Positions 32,467 through 43,429 of a DNA stretch of 64,000 bases are shown in pieces. Location: NCBI GenBank assembly GCA_002964805.2, contig PUDQ02000010.1, forward strand, positions 1,860,001-1,924,000, in the 5' to 3' direction. This DNA is from Trametes villosa. Lineage: Eukaryota > Basidiomycota > Agaricomycetes > Polyporales > Polyporaceae. Each line of letters begins with the position of its first letter. Positions within the stretch are counted from its first letter, which is position 1. Both the position numbers and the translations under genes were made by a program. The notes beneath the pieces were generated by a model. The model worked only from the letters and a program-made list of their open reading frames with translations. It had not been told where the DNA came from and made no database searches.

Positions 32467-33798
32467 CTACGGGGGTAGATTGGACTCCACTTCGGGCTTC
32501 GGGAGAGCGAGCATGTCGTCCCATTCGTCGGGCATGATGCTTCGAAGTTTGTCCATCTGGTCGACATCCTCGACGTACTTGTCGTGATAGTGGCGCATCA
32601 TCGCAAGGAGCTCGGGCTTGGTCTTGCCCTCGTACTCATGGAAGCATATCTTCTCCTGCCTTCTCGCGAGGAGGTCGATGATGAACTGGATGTCGGCCCG
32701 GTCCGAGGCGACTTTCTTGACGGTCTTAGGGCGGGTAGAAGTGTACGTCATAGACCATCGCTTGAACTTCGTGAGGATGAGGATGGTGGGATGTAAGATC
32801 ATGATGCCTGTGGGTGATAGTTGAAATGGGTGTCGACCATGGTGTGATTCATGGGGCATACTGACCAGTTCCTCCTGCATCGTATTTGCGCCTGATAACG
32901 GTCGGCAAGCCCATCTGACCTGCGGGCAAGGTGTCGATGTGGACGTTGTAGCGACTGTTCCGAAGAAGTTCGCCTCGACTAAGGCGTTCATTGAAGTCCT
33001 TCTACATTGGGGTCAGCGTTGCAGGGAGAGAGAAGCAATAAACGCAGCCAAATAGGGCCCAAAATCGCGAACGCTAAGTGGCAAAACCTCGCGGAGACGA
33101 TATAAACACGCTCCCCGCGGAGATTTGCTCCATCTACTTGACTCCATGCGCGCGGCCTGCACTCGGCTGCCTGTGGATGGCTCGCGAGGCAGGAACGTTG
33201 GCAGAACGTGACACAGGGAGCAGAAGCTGTTAACAAACTCAATGGCCCCAAGAGAGCTCCGCAACGCCGCTGCCTCCCAACCGCACAAGTCTATCATGTG
33301 AACGTAGGCATACCTCGGTGATGAAATAAAACTTGAAACGCTCGTCCGCGAAGCGTCGGTCGACGTCCATCACCCTCTCGCGCAAGCCCTCAATGTTCAC
33401 CCCTACTATGAGGACATCTATATCGTGGAGAAGGGATAAGGTCAGTGTCAATAGCCAAGCCGACACAGGCCTGCAGGGTGACTTATCTCGGTTGCACGGA
33501 TGCTGCCCAAGAGCACCCAGGCAAATCCGCCTATGTATGCGTGGTCGACGCCTAGGCGGTTGAGATGAGCCGAGAGAGCCTTTGCAGCCTCGATATGGTC
33601 CTGTTGGTTGGTAGATATGGAGATGGTTCGCAACATGCCTCAGACTACACGAGCGAGACGGAAGAGAAAGGACAGACGCACGGCGAATTGGAAGTGGGGC
33701 TTGGCTCGCACGCGCCCCAAAGCTAAAGCGCGCGAGAGGCGGCGGTTGTCCAGAAATGGAGCGTCGGTGTCTGAGTCGGGAAGGTCGATCGAGGCCAT
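32467..33798 (-). CDS. nucleotidyltransferase-fold protein
   Basis: Protein of the polymerase-beta-like nucleotidyltransferase superfamily, seen in fungi as uncharacterised single-domain proteins. Exon 1 encodes MASIDLPDSDTDAPFLDNRR. After a GTGCGT intron the domain begins DHIEAAKALSAHLNRLGVDH and AYIGGFAWVLLGSIRATED. The catalytic-type motif GS-x-R-x-T-E-D-I-D appears as GSIRATEDIDVLIVG, but only if the intron at 33425-33486 is read as AT-AC. A canonical GT-AG reading two codons away would give EINVLI and lose both aspartates. VDRRFADERFKFYFI follows, then IDTLPAGQMGLPTVIRRKYD and a helical C-terminal half ending PKPEVESNLPP. The gene diverges from a second protein of the same type at 34041. 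Substrate unknown. Confidence 0.78.
33425..33486 (-). other. probable AT-AC intron within the nucleotidyltransferase gene
   Basis: On the minus strand the exon end GAG is followed by ATAAGTCACC, and the intron runs 62 nt to CTTCTCCAC before GATATAGATGTC. Removing it leaves the frame intact and creates the DID motif expected of the family. The donor ATAAGT is of the rare U2-type AT-AC class rather than the U12 consensus ATATCCTT. The alternative GT-AG reading (GTCACC to ATATAG) also keeps frame but destroys the motif. Confidence 0.6.
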
Positions 33799-34040
33799 GG
33801 TGATGGGATGTGGGGAAGTGGCGGTTCCATACAGATCAACCGGGTTAGCCCCCTCTGGTTACCGGACCCTGCCGGGGTCTCGCGGGGCCGTTCCGAATCC
33901 CCGTGACTCGTTCAACCGGGCGCTCAGTCCTTTGCGAGCACAAACGCCGTGAAACAAGCTCCGTTGCAGCTGCCGGAGAGAGTTCGCTCCGCATCCTTGC
34001 TTGCAACCACCACCAACACACCACCGGAGGACTCCCCGCC
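33799..34040. promoter_or_regulatory. shared bidirectional promoter of two nucleotidyltransferase-like genes
   Basis: Only 242 bp separate the two divergent start codons, so both promoters must lie here. It contains a GGACCCTGCCGGGGTC imperfect palindrome near 33866. No TATA box is evident. Confidence 0.45.
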
Positions 34041-34977
34041 ATGTCGACGACCATAACAACTACTCTCGACCACTCGCCCTCATGTTCTTTACGCCTACAC
34101 ACACCCAAGGATTACCTCGACCGTTTTCAAGACGCACGCCCCTATTCTCCTCTGGCGTCTGATCTCCATGCCTCTTCCCCAGAGGAGCTGGTCGACAAAG
34201 CATTATACGCCCTACTAAAGGCTGGAGTCCAGCTCATCGAGTGGAAGGCCCTCCTGTATAGGCGCATGGGTGTTCCCGTAATCCTCAGGGTACATTTCCC
34301 CTGCACCTGTCCTTACCGTTGCACTCATATCCGAGCCACAGGACTTCAGTTATCTCGTCCCAGATGAGCAACTTGAGCGCGCTTCGGCAATCCTAGAAGA
34401 GGATGAGGGGCTCCCTCTGTCGACACCCCCACCACTCCTCCTCAATACAGGCGGGGACTTCTACGAGAAAGCAAGGATGTACCGAATCACGCCGCACACC
34501 TCGGCAGCGCTCGCCCAGCACCTCAACCTGTACCCCGCCAGCTTCGCCTCCTTCTCCGAGTCCGAGCTCTCGCCCCAACCCCGCCTCACCGCGCTCGACT
34601 ACCCGCTCTGCTCGACGGTGCTCGTGCCCACGCCACCCGCGGTGTATGCGTCGCTCCTGCGCATGATGCGGGCGTACCACCGGTACGCCCCCACGCGCGT
34701 GGCGCTCGAGTCGGACCTCTCCGAGCTCATCGGGTACAACCTGTACGAGCTCATGGACGGCTACGTCGACGCGGACGACGACGAGCTCTGCGAGGAGCTC
34801 GAGGTCGACCGCCGCGTCGAGGACGCCGTGCGCACCGTCCAGGCGTGGCGGCACAACGGCGAGGTGCGCGACGAGGACGGGTGGATCGCCGATGCCCTCG
34901 AGGGCATCGTATCGGGAAAGCTGGATATCGAAGACGTTCCTTGGGCGGCGAAGCCGTCAAATCCTTCCAGGTTATGA
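34041..34977 (+). CDS. nucleotidyltransferase-like protein, divergent partner
   Basis: Two exons (34041-34289 and 34342-34977) give a protein of about 294 residues starting MSTTITTTLDHSPSCSLR. Residues 60-110 (EWKALLYRRMGVPVILRDFS, YLVPDEQLERASAILEEDEG) match the style of a fungal nucleotidyltransferase-fold family in which a short beta-strand is followed by a VPDEQL helix. I do not see the G-S/D-x-D catalytic motif, so it may be inactive. The middle (ARMYRITPHTSAALAQHLNL) is less distinctive and the C-terminal 90 residues are helical and strongly acidic (DADDDELCEELEVDRRVEDA). It ends PWAAKPSNPSRL. Pairing head-to-head with a second protein of the fold suggests co-expression. Confidence in the gene is high, in the family moderate. 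Confidence 0.72.
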
Positions 34978-36298
34978 TGATTCCAGGTTATGATGATTCC
35001 ATGTGCGTCAAACGTCCGCTATGGTTTGTGGACCTGCCTCCTCATCGGATATGTAGCAGTGTGACTGGATTCTTATCTTTATTGTCGGTTTCCTCTTGTC
35101 GTCGTTACACTGCTGCCGATAGCTATCGCAGGCTTCGCCCACGGTATGTCCGCGGAAACTGCGCAACAACTGCTTCATATCCTGATACGCTCGGTGAGCA
35201 ACCCCACCATCATGCCATTGGATATCATACTCATACGCACACCGCAGCTGGCCTAGAGGATCCATCGCTGGCCAACGTAAGCACCAGCACTCCCCCTGTA
35301 TACCATAGCGCGCAGTGCATAGCCAGCAGCCGTCAATTCATCCCGGGTTCACTACATCCAAGCGAGCACAGAGCTCTCATAGATGTACAGCAGGCATGTC
35401 AGTAATACAGCCACCCCCGCAGACAACAAGATCGCAGCGGCGCCCCTTGTGCGGTAGGTTCAAAGGCACCGATCTGGCGGATCTGACCGCGCGCAATCCA
35501 TCTTTCACGCAGAAAACACGGAAAACAGTAAGAGGACATTCGGCTCATACTATCTGAGTTCAAGAAGTTGACTAGCGGTGGCGCTCGTGACCGCCACCAC
35601 CACCGGCACCGAGGGCGCACCGTAGGAACGATATATCACTGTCAGTGGAACTTGTTCTCCAGATGGATGCACAAACTGAGAGTCTCCGCTCCTGAACGCT
35701 GAGCTGTGCGGCATGTCCTTGACATCGCACTACTGTCAACATTGTTGTTGAGATCCATCTCCGCGTCGTAGGAGGCTGGCAGATGCCTCGAAGCGCATGC
35801 ACCAGGGGAGCTGAGTGATCTCGCGCTTGATACCGCATCCCCCATCGAATGTGAGGTCATCTCTTCCAAACTCGTTCTTGTGGACTTCACAGGGCAAGCC
35901 TCGTACCTGCATCGCGAACATCGTGAGCCTCCAAGTGTGGCTCTATAGAACGGGCCAGTCAATCAGGACGAACGAGTAGGGACAGGAAATGCCGATAGTC
36001 ACAAACGCAAAACAACCGCGGCACACAAGGTGCGCGATCAGACAGACGATATAATGCGGCCGGAACGACGATGGCAGAGAGACGGTAGAGAAGAGTAACG
36101 AATACATAGAACAGAACAGCAGATGGCGATGAGATGGTGATATCCGGGGGAAACCGATGGTGGTGGCGAGGACGACGACGGCGGTAGTGGCAGGACGGGA
36201 TATGTGGGTAACGCAGGAAGAGCCCAAACCGAGAAGTAGAACGATGAAAGTAGGAAGGCGGTAAGGAGGGGAAGGAGGGCACGGCGGGTATGGGTCGC
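34978..36298. other. intergenic, no gene supported
   Basis: A duplicated ATTCCAGGTTATGATGATTCCA spans the stop codon region of the preceding gene near 34962-34999 and looks like a short tandem slip. A minus-strand frame at 35736-35921 begins MFAMQVRGLPCEVHKNEFGR, but I could not join it to a convincing gene. The rest is 3' flank of ras1. Confidence 0.4.
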
Positions 36299-37364
36299 TC
36301 ACGCGACGACGCAGCCACAGCATCCGCCCGCGCCGTCGTCTGGGTGTCCCTTTTCGTTGCCGTACACGCCGGGGGCACTTGGCGCGCTGGGCTGCACGCC
36401 CGGGCGGCCGGTTTGCTGCTCCTGCGGGACGATGAGCACGAGCACAGGGCGAGGCGCGAGGCCCATGGCAACCGCGCGATGACGCACCTTGTTGTACTTG
36501 CGGATCTCGCGCACGAGCTGGCTGAACGCCTCGTCGACGTTGATGCGGTTCTTCGCCGACGTCTCGATGAACTTGCACCCGAAGTGCTTCGCGAGGTCGC
36601 GGCCCTCTGCGCGTACGCACCCTCTTAGTCAGCACGCGCGGGCGACCGAGCAAGGGTGGGAGCTGTGACGTACCGTTCATTCCCACCTGCCGCTCGTACT
36701 CCAAGTCGCACTTGTTCGCGACGACGATGACCGGGAACGAGTCCTGGTCCTTCACGCGGAGGATCTGCTGATGGAACGTGCTGATTTCCTCGAACGAGTT
36801 GCGCGACGTGATGGAGTAGACGAGCAGGAAGCCCTCCCCGGTGCGCATGTACTGCTCACGCATCGCACTGAAAGCAGCGGAATACGATTATGGACGGGAA
36901 CGAGCAGGATGCAGAAGATACACGTACCCGTATTCCTCCTGGCCAGCGGTATCCAGGACGTCGAGGAGCGCGACCTCATCGTCGATCACGCACTGCTTAC
37001 GGTACGAGTCTGCATGGACCACCATGAGCACATGCTCCATGGGAAGAATTCGCAGGGATGCAGGTAAGCCCGGCCATGCGGCAAGGATGCAAGCGGGAGT
37101 CGACGTGGGCGAGAGCGCCAGGAACGGACACACACCTTCGATGGTCGGGTCATACTCGTCCACGAAGTGACTCTGGATGAACTGGATAGTGAGTGCGGAC
37201 TTGCCGACACCTGCGGGGGCGTGAGACGAGGGGGATGGGCTAGCGAGCCAGAAAACTGACCACCACCGCCGACGACGACAAGCTTGTACTCCCGCAAGAA
37301 CTGGGACTGCGCGGGCGTCAGAGCGGCCGAAAGCGCTGCTGGAAGTAGGACGCACCCTGGACAT
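36299..37364 (-). CDS. ras1: Ras small GTPase (Ras1)
   Basis: Membrane-anchored molecular switch upstream of cAMP and MAPK signalling in morphogenesis and mating. Exon 1 encodes only MSR; after a GTGCGT intron with branch point CTGAC it continues [16 protein letters not shown], then [15 protein letters not shown]. All GTPase motifs are present: GGGGVGKS (P-loop), YDPTIED (switch I), [12 protein letters not shown] (switch II), [10 protein letters not shown] and the [12 protein letters not shown] guanine-specificity loop. The residue equivalent to human Gly12 is glycine and Gln61 is present, so this is a wild-type switch. A hypervariable tail with [13 protein letters not shown] precedes the CCGCVVA terminus, a farnesylation CAAX box with upstream cysteines for palmitoylation. 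About six exons. Confidence 0.95.
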
Positions 37365-40196
37365 GGCTGTATGGACGAGGAGTAGGTGGAAGGGGGTATT
37401 TGAAGGGCGGGAATGGGAGGGCGGCGAGGTGATCCGTCGAGGAGGACAGGGGAATAAGACGTGGAAGCGCCCTCTATTGGAACACACCGCGTCGCAAATA
37501 TAGCCAAATACTCTCCCCCGGGCGCTTCGCGAGTCGGTATGGACGCTGCCGCCGGCTGCTGCACCTTCCACCCAGCCACCACCCTCCCCAGCCCAGTTCC
37601 GCCCCGGCTCCGACGGTGCGATCGCACTCTAGACAGCCGCATATCGCACCCCCACCGTACCTGTACCTGTGAGTCACAGGCTATTAACCCCGTCAAGCCC
37701 CCGCAGGATATGTGCCGCATTGTACACGGCTTCGCCATACTCGGGTGGCGTCTTGGGCAGTGCGGGACCGGAATGATCTCTGCGGGCTTCGCCTTCGTCA
37801 GCGCCGGCTGCCAACTGTGGTCGAGAATTATCCACCGATTATCATACAAGGAAGCCAAGCAGCTTCCAATGGGGCCCAGCACCAGTGTAGCGGGCAGTGC
37901 GTGAAGCATCATCAGGATCACCGTAGCAGCGCGACGTTTCGTTCCCAGGCATGTTGCGAGACTGCTCAGGTTGGCTCATCCGTGATGTTCCCTCAGATGG
38001 TTCATCATCCGGTGCTCTGATTGGTCCACCTCGGGCCGACGTCGACCTACAGCATGCGATGATGCTCGGAGGACGCTTGATCGCCCAAGCCTTCCAAATG
38101 AGCGTACGTACGACTTTGTCATGCGTATGTCAACTTTCAAGCCGACTCTGACCCCGAAGTGACGCACGTTACAACGGAGTGGAGTGGGCCTCAAAGGTCA
38201 GAAGGATTGTGAATGATACGTCCTCGGCGGCGTGCTTCCACGGAGTCGGAAGAGTTCGATCCATGCTATCTTGAATATGCCGCGGCGGCTGCTTCTCCCG
38301 CCACCCTTCTCCACGCGAACCAGAACACCGACCTTGGTCTTCCCAGCACTAGTGTGGTATGTTTATCTCCGCCAGACACGCATATTCTCACCGGTCCTGC
38401 GCGTCATGCCTATATCGGTCGTCCGTTCATGACGGCGGTCCCATGTAGGATCACAGACAAGCCTCCAACAGTTTGCGCTCTGCCTTCCCAACTCTACCTG
38501 CCCTCCCACTTACCATGCCCAGAGCCCACTGAACGATATTCCCACCATCTCTCCTACCCCGGACACAGTCTATCCCTTCTCACACCGCGGCACCTGCGCA
38601 GCTCGATGAATACCTGCCCAGAACCTCCATCTAGCGGATGCTTCACATGGCGCCCGTCATTTCGCTGGACGGCATGTGTAGACGGTCGCTTTCTGACTTA
38701 CCGGAGGGGCGGAAACGCTCTCTCCTACCTTCCCGCACGTTGTCGCAGTGGAACATCGCATCCGTGAGACCCTTGGTCTGGCTTTCCCCTGCCTACTCAA
38801 TGCCCGGATGCCAGCCCACAGCATCCCTACCTCTGTAACGCGACAAGGCCCTCGAAGCTGCGGTTACGAGCTTTATTGGCGCTACAGGCCTAGGATGCGT
38901 GCGATAGGATCTGGTGTTGGTTCACCAACTGCCCTCACTACAGGTCCCGTCGCACAACTCATCTCCGACCTGCGCTTCGACGTCCCGAGTGAGCTCATCC
39001 CGTCCCATCCATCCCACGCTCGCCGTCGCGTCGCACTCAAACCATAACTCAAAGTCACAGTCAGTCTCAGTACCCAGGACCCGGATGCGCACCCCGAACT
39101 GCCTTCGGGCTCCTGCGGTCTGGTGCCCGACGCAGACACCGACACCTGTCTGCTGCCTCGCGCGCGCTCCGATAACTCTGGCTGGCCGGCGGACGCAGGG
39201 CCGAAATCCGGGTGTCGCGGCCTTCTGCTTTTCCGACTTTGATCCTATGCACATACTCTGACGGTTCGCCCCAAACATAACTACAGGTGGTGCGGACGCC
39301 TTATGGTCGCGACTGCATATCTCGACTGATATGTCGACGCAGGTACACCAGATGCCTTTCAAGGGCAGGCTGTTCAGCCTACTAATCAACGCACCGTTAC
39401 CATATGTCTGTCAAGCATGCCGTGTCCCCAGTCCTGTGTTAGCACTTCAGCCGAAGCTGATTAGGGTGTTCATCGACAGCACCACAGGACTAGACCGCCT
39501 CCGCTCCTGCGGCGGAGTCATGGTTAGCATGGCCAAGGTCCAGCCCGTTGAAGACGGCAGCAACGCTGGTAAGCTTTCACAAGCACACTGACTCTGCACG
39601 GTACCGACCACCGACTCGGGAGCGAGACGAGAAACGAACGCAGCCACGCGACGCCCAACATATGCCAGGCGGGTGATAGCTATCGATACATAGCATTAAA
39701 TAGAAACGAGCGTGCAGCGGCGGGGTAGTCGACTACAGGTCGGGTGTAGTGTATATACATGCACTGCGGCGCATGCACTCGTTGCGCGCGGTCCTCCGTG
39801 TCCATAACGCACAGGCCAGCTATCACATTACGGAAACCGAGCACATCCGGCCGGCCGCGCCGGGCGCTCGCACAGTTCAGGGAGGGCGGCGCAACGCGAC
39901 TGGGCTCCTAGCAACTAGCTAGGAGCGGGTATGGGTCCGAGACTCAGACTCAGAAAGTGTCTGTGAGCACATGGCGTCCGTCGGGAACAGGCGGGGCGTG
40001 GGTGGGTGGGTGGAGAGGGACTGCAGCCCTTCCGGGTATGGGGGCTGGGCGGCAGGGGGTATCCCACGATAGCTGGGGGCTGGCCGGATGGCCAAGGAGG
40101 CCCGGGCGCGTTGGTCGTGTCGGGTGCTGTTTGAGCGTGTCGTGGGCAAGAAGAGCGGTCATGTCATGTCGGGGTCGGGCGTCGAACGCTGAACGT
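37365..40196. other. 2.8 kb intergenic region, no confident gene
   Basis: A 184-codon open frame at 38213-38767 (+) has no domain, no clear promoter and unusual Pro/Ser/Arg composition, so it is not called. A 9-bp perfect hairpin lies at 39904-39926. The region otherwise holds ras1 promoter DNA and the 3' flank of the seven-helix gene. Confidence 0.4.
39904..39926. repeat. perfect 9-bp inverted repeat
   Basis: GCTCCTAGC and GCTAGGAGC flank a five-base loop (AACTA). It lies about 270 bp beyond the stop codon of the seven-helix gene and might form a 3' UTR hairpin. Confidence 0.55.
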
Positions 40197-42764
40197 TTAC
40201 AGGTAGCCGCCGTAGCCGGGCGCAGCGGGCGTGAGCGAGCCCGAGCGGCTAGGGGGCATGCGGCGAGCAGAGAGCGGGCTGCGCGCAGAGACAGCAGTCA
40301 GGCTCGGGTCGCGGCGCGGCGTGGACGGGGTCAAGCTCTGCCCGAACGTCGGCGTGCGCGCCATGAGGCCGGCAGGGGTGCGCGGCGCGAGCGACGCGAC
40401 GTCCAGGTCGAGGGAGCGCGACTTGCGCCGCTCCGTCTTCATCGTCGCCGTCGCAGGGGTCGCGCCACGGCGGCTCGCGGCCGCCTTCGCGACGCGCTCC
40501 GCCCACTCCGTGTTCGCATACGCCTCCTTGCTCGGCGCGTACGGCGCGGGTGCGCGCGCGGAGCGGAGCGTCGGCAGCGGCGACGGCGCGAGCGACGACT
40601 GGCCGAGCTGCGGGCGCGCGGAGAGCGGCATCGGCAGCGGCTTCGCCTTCGGCGCGGTGCGGTCCTTCGGGGGCACGGGCGGCTTCACCATCTCCTCCTG
40701 CTCGGGCGAGCGCGAGAGGTACATCGACAGGAGCGACTCGTTCGCGGACGTGTGGCGCGTCTCGGTGCCGTCGCTCTCCGCGTCGCCCTTGACCACGCTC
40801 TGGCTCTGGTTCTTCGGCTCGGGCGTGTTCAGGTTGATCGTCGTCATCAGCGCCTCGTCGTCCGCGGTGATCGAGAGCGTGGGCTGGCGGACGACGGGCG
40901 AGCGCGTGTCGCGGCGGGGCGCGGGCAAGCCGATCTGCACCGGCGGGTCGCGCAGGCGCGGGCTGCTCGGGAGCGTGTTCTTGCGGAACGCAGGCTCGGG
41001 GACCGTGATCATCGCGTTCAGCTCCGCGACGGGCGTGATCGGGCGCGAGAGCGCCGCGGACGGCTGCGCGTGCGGCGCGGGCGCGCTCGGGGCGGGCTTG
41101 CGCTTGAGCGAGATCGCGCGGCTCATGCGGCTGAGGTTGCGCGCGACGCTCTGGCCGACGTTCGTGCGCTCCGGCTTCGACGCGGAGCGCGGCGGGGGCG
41201 TCCACTCCTGCTTGCTGTCGCGCGCGATGAACGCCTTCTCGGGGTTCCGCGGCGTAGTGGGCGACGGCGACGCAAACGGCCGGGGTGACTTGGCGCCAGC
41301 GAAGAAGCTCTCCATGTCGTCCTCCTTGCCCTTCTTCGACGGGAGGGTGAGGTTGCCCTCGAGGAAGGGCCGGAGGATGCGAAGCGTGTTGCAGAGGATG
41401 AGCGAGTTAGCAGCGCCTTCAGTAATCGTCAGTATGCCTGGTGTATCTAGTCGCCAAGATCCCTCCGACATACCGAGAAGAGCAGCCAAGGTCGACGCAA
41501 AGACCAGCGCCTCGAAAGGCACGTTAAGCCCCGACGACTCCATCAGGCCCACAACAATCTCCGGAAGCAACAGGATGTTGAACGCTAAGGGACCTGTTAG
41601 GATGTGATATTCGGAGACCATATTTCAAACATACCAAACGGATACCTGGCAAATGCATTGAGTAACCGGTCCCACGAAAGCTCAAGCAGTATCACTCACC
41701 ACAGCATGCTCCTCGCGACCGCAGCGATGAACCGCTGGTACTCGATCGTAGTAATGCTAGACATGCTCCAGCGGTGTTCGCGGTTGATGTTGAACCGGAT
41801 GCCGTTCTTGATCGTGAGCGTTCCCCTCAGCACGAGGAACACCAGCGTGAACGTGGCAACCGAGACGAGCGACCCGAGCAGAATCTGCCTCCAACGTCAG
41901 CTGCTGCTATGTGCATACACTACCGGAAGCCTGCTCACCGGCAGAATGTGGAGCACCATGTTCAGGAGCGACCACCTAACTGCAATGCCGCAGGAAAGAC
42001 CGTTGATGCCGTAAATCTGCCCCAAGACAGGGTTGTGAATCCACGTCGGCGTGGCAGCTGCAGCGATACTCTGATCAGTTCTGTACGAGTACTTGCATTA
42101 AATGCGAGTGCTAACCCAAAAGAATGGCAACCAGCCAACCCCAGATACTCGCCGCCAGGCAAGTCCAGCCTGGCAGCTTGTTGCGAAGGACCAACGTGTT
42201 GAAGGTGTGGATCGCGATCGCTCCCGTAAAGTACGCTCCTCCCGTGTCCCCAATCTGCATGAGAATCCCTACCGCGCCGAAGTCAGCACAACCTCTCCAA
42301 AACAACGTACAATGGTCGGATCTGCGTACCTTGCGTGTTGCACAGCATCCCTACAGGTTCAAATGGGTCAGTATAGACATAGCATTCCCCCAGAATATGT
42401 GCGCACCATCCGTAACCCGGTTATCCGCCGCCCACTGCACGTTGATGATCATCGAGATGCTGCTGAGCGCGTTGCTGAGCATCAGGGACGCGATGTACGC
42501 CCCGAGCTGCGTGTGGAAGAACGCGCGCGAGTGGTGCTGGTTCGCGCCTTGGCGGCGCCGCTTCACGAGGTTCAGGAGCGGGACCCATGAATAGCGAGCG
42601 AGCACGCCGAAGATGGCAAGCAGCGAGATGAAAGCAAACAAGATAATGGCCTGCCCGCACACGCGTTAGTCGCCGCTAGCCGTACGGATGCGCTTGCAAG
42701 GACTCACAACGAGGGACGCGGCCTGACCGTTCTGGTACACCAGGGTAGCTTGTGCGGAAGACAT
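40197..42764 (-). CDS. seven-helix receptor-like membrane protein with long cytoplasmic tail
   Basis: The start MSSAQATLVYQNGQAASLV leads into seven hydrophobic segments spread over about eight exons. Among them are ILFAFISLLAIFGVLARYSW, AYIASLMLSNALSSISMIIN, GWTCLAASIWGWLVAILL, ILLGSLVSVATFTLVFLVLR and FEALVFASTLAALLG. The topology and basic loops (LNLVKRRRQGANQHHSRAFF) resemble fungal G-protein-coupled receptors of the Git3/cAMP-receptor type, but I see no diagnostic motif that proves this. About 400 residues of tail are Ser/Pro/Arg rich, with polyproline (PPVPPKDRTAPKAKPLPMP) and many SP/TP sites, suiting phosphorylation and SH3 or 14-3-3 binding. The ending is PAAPGYGGYL. The GC-rich tail explains the very long antisense frames. 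Confidence 0.7.
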
Positions 42765-43429
42765 GGTGATCGTGAGATTCTTGGACGGCCGAAGAAACAG
42801 AAATGAAGCAAAAAAGAGTGCGCAGGACGAAGAAATGAAAGTCAAAGGAAAAACACGCGAGTTCAAAGCTCAAACTGTCCCGGACAGACTGGCCAAAATT
42901 GCTATGAACCGCAAAAGAGGTCGTCCTGCGCCTGGTGGTCGAAACAAAGGGTCTGACCTGAGCAGACGGGAGGGATCCTGTCCAGAGAACGAAAGAGAAG
43001 GGGGAAAGAAAGAGAAGGAGAAAGCGAACGAGAAGAAAGAGCGAACGTCGAGGGGCCGACGGAGGCAGCAACAGCGCAAGCGGCCTTGTCTTCAATCCCG
43101 CCCCGCCATGGTGCGGGTGTGGCGGTGTGGCATGTACATCATGATGTTCGTGATGAAGGGTCTGCTCGTTGCTGCCTCCCTAGCGTCTCACTAAGTATTT
43201 TGGTTGATGGCGTCAGGGCGGACGTCGACGGTGGACTCGGCGAGCGAGATAGGCGACCATGGGGTTCATATCACGGTGCATTGTGCGGGGTGGGACAAGC
43301 AGTCTCGAGTGTGCGGAGGAAAGGACGGCCGGAGGAGTTGCTCACCTTGTACAACGGGCGTCTACCGATCGACCAATGACATCAAATTACAGCCTGAGCT
43401 ACATGATACAGAACGACTCCGAGACCAAA
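42765..43429. other. intergenic, no gene seen
   Basis: It holds the 5' flank of the seven-helix gene, including a purine-rich AGAAAGAG/AAGAAAGAG tract around 42995-43050, and the 3' flank of the polymerase eta gene. Confidence 0.45.

Noticed and set aside
38213..38767. 184-codon + strand open frame in the ras1 upstream region
   Set aside because: No family resemblance and no sign of adjoining exons.
39957..41607. Open frames of 443 and 458 codons on the + strand and 318 codons in another minus frame
   Set aside because: They overlap the serine/proline-rich tail of the seven-helix protein, whose codon bias leaves other frames open; compositions are implausible.
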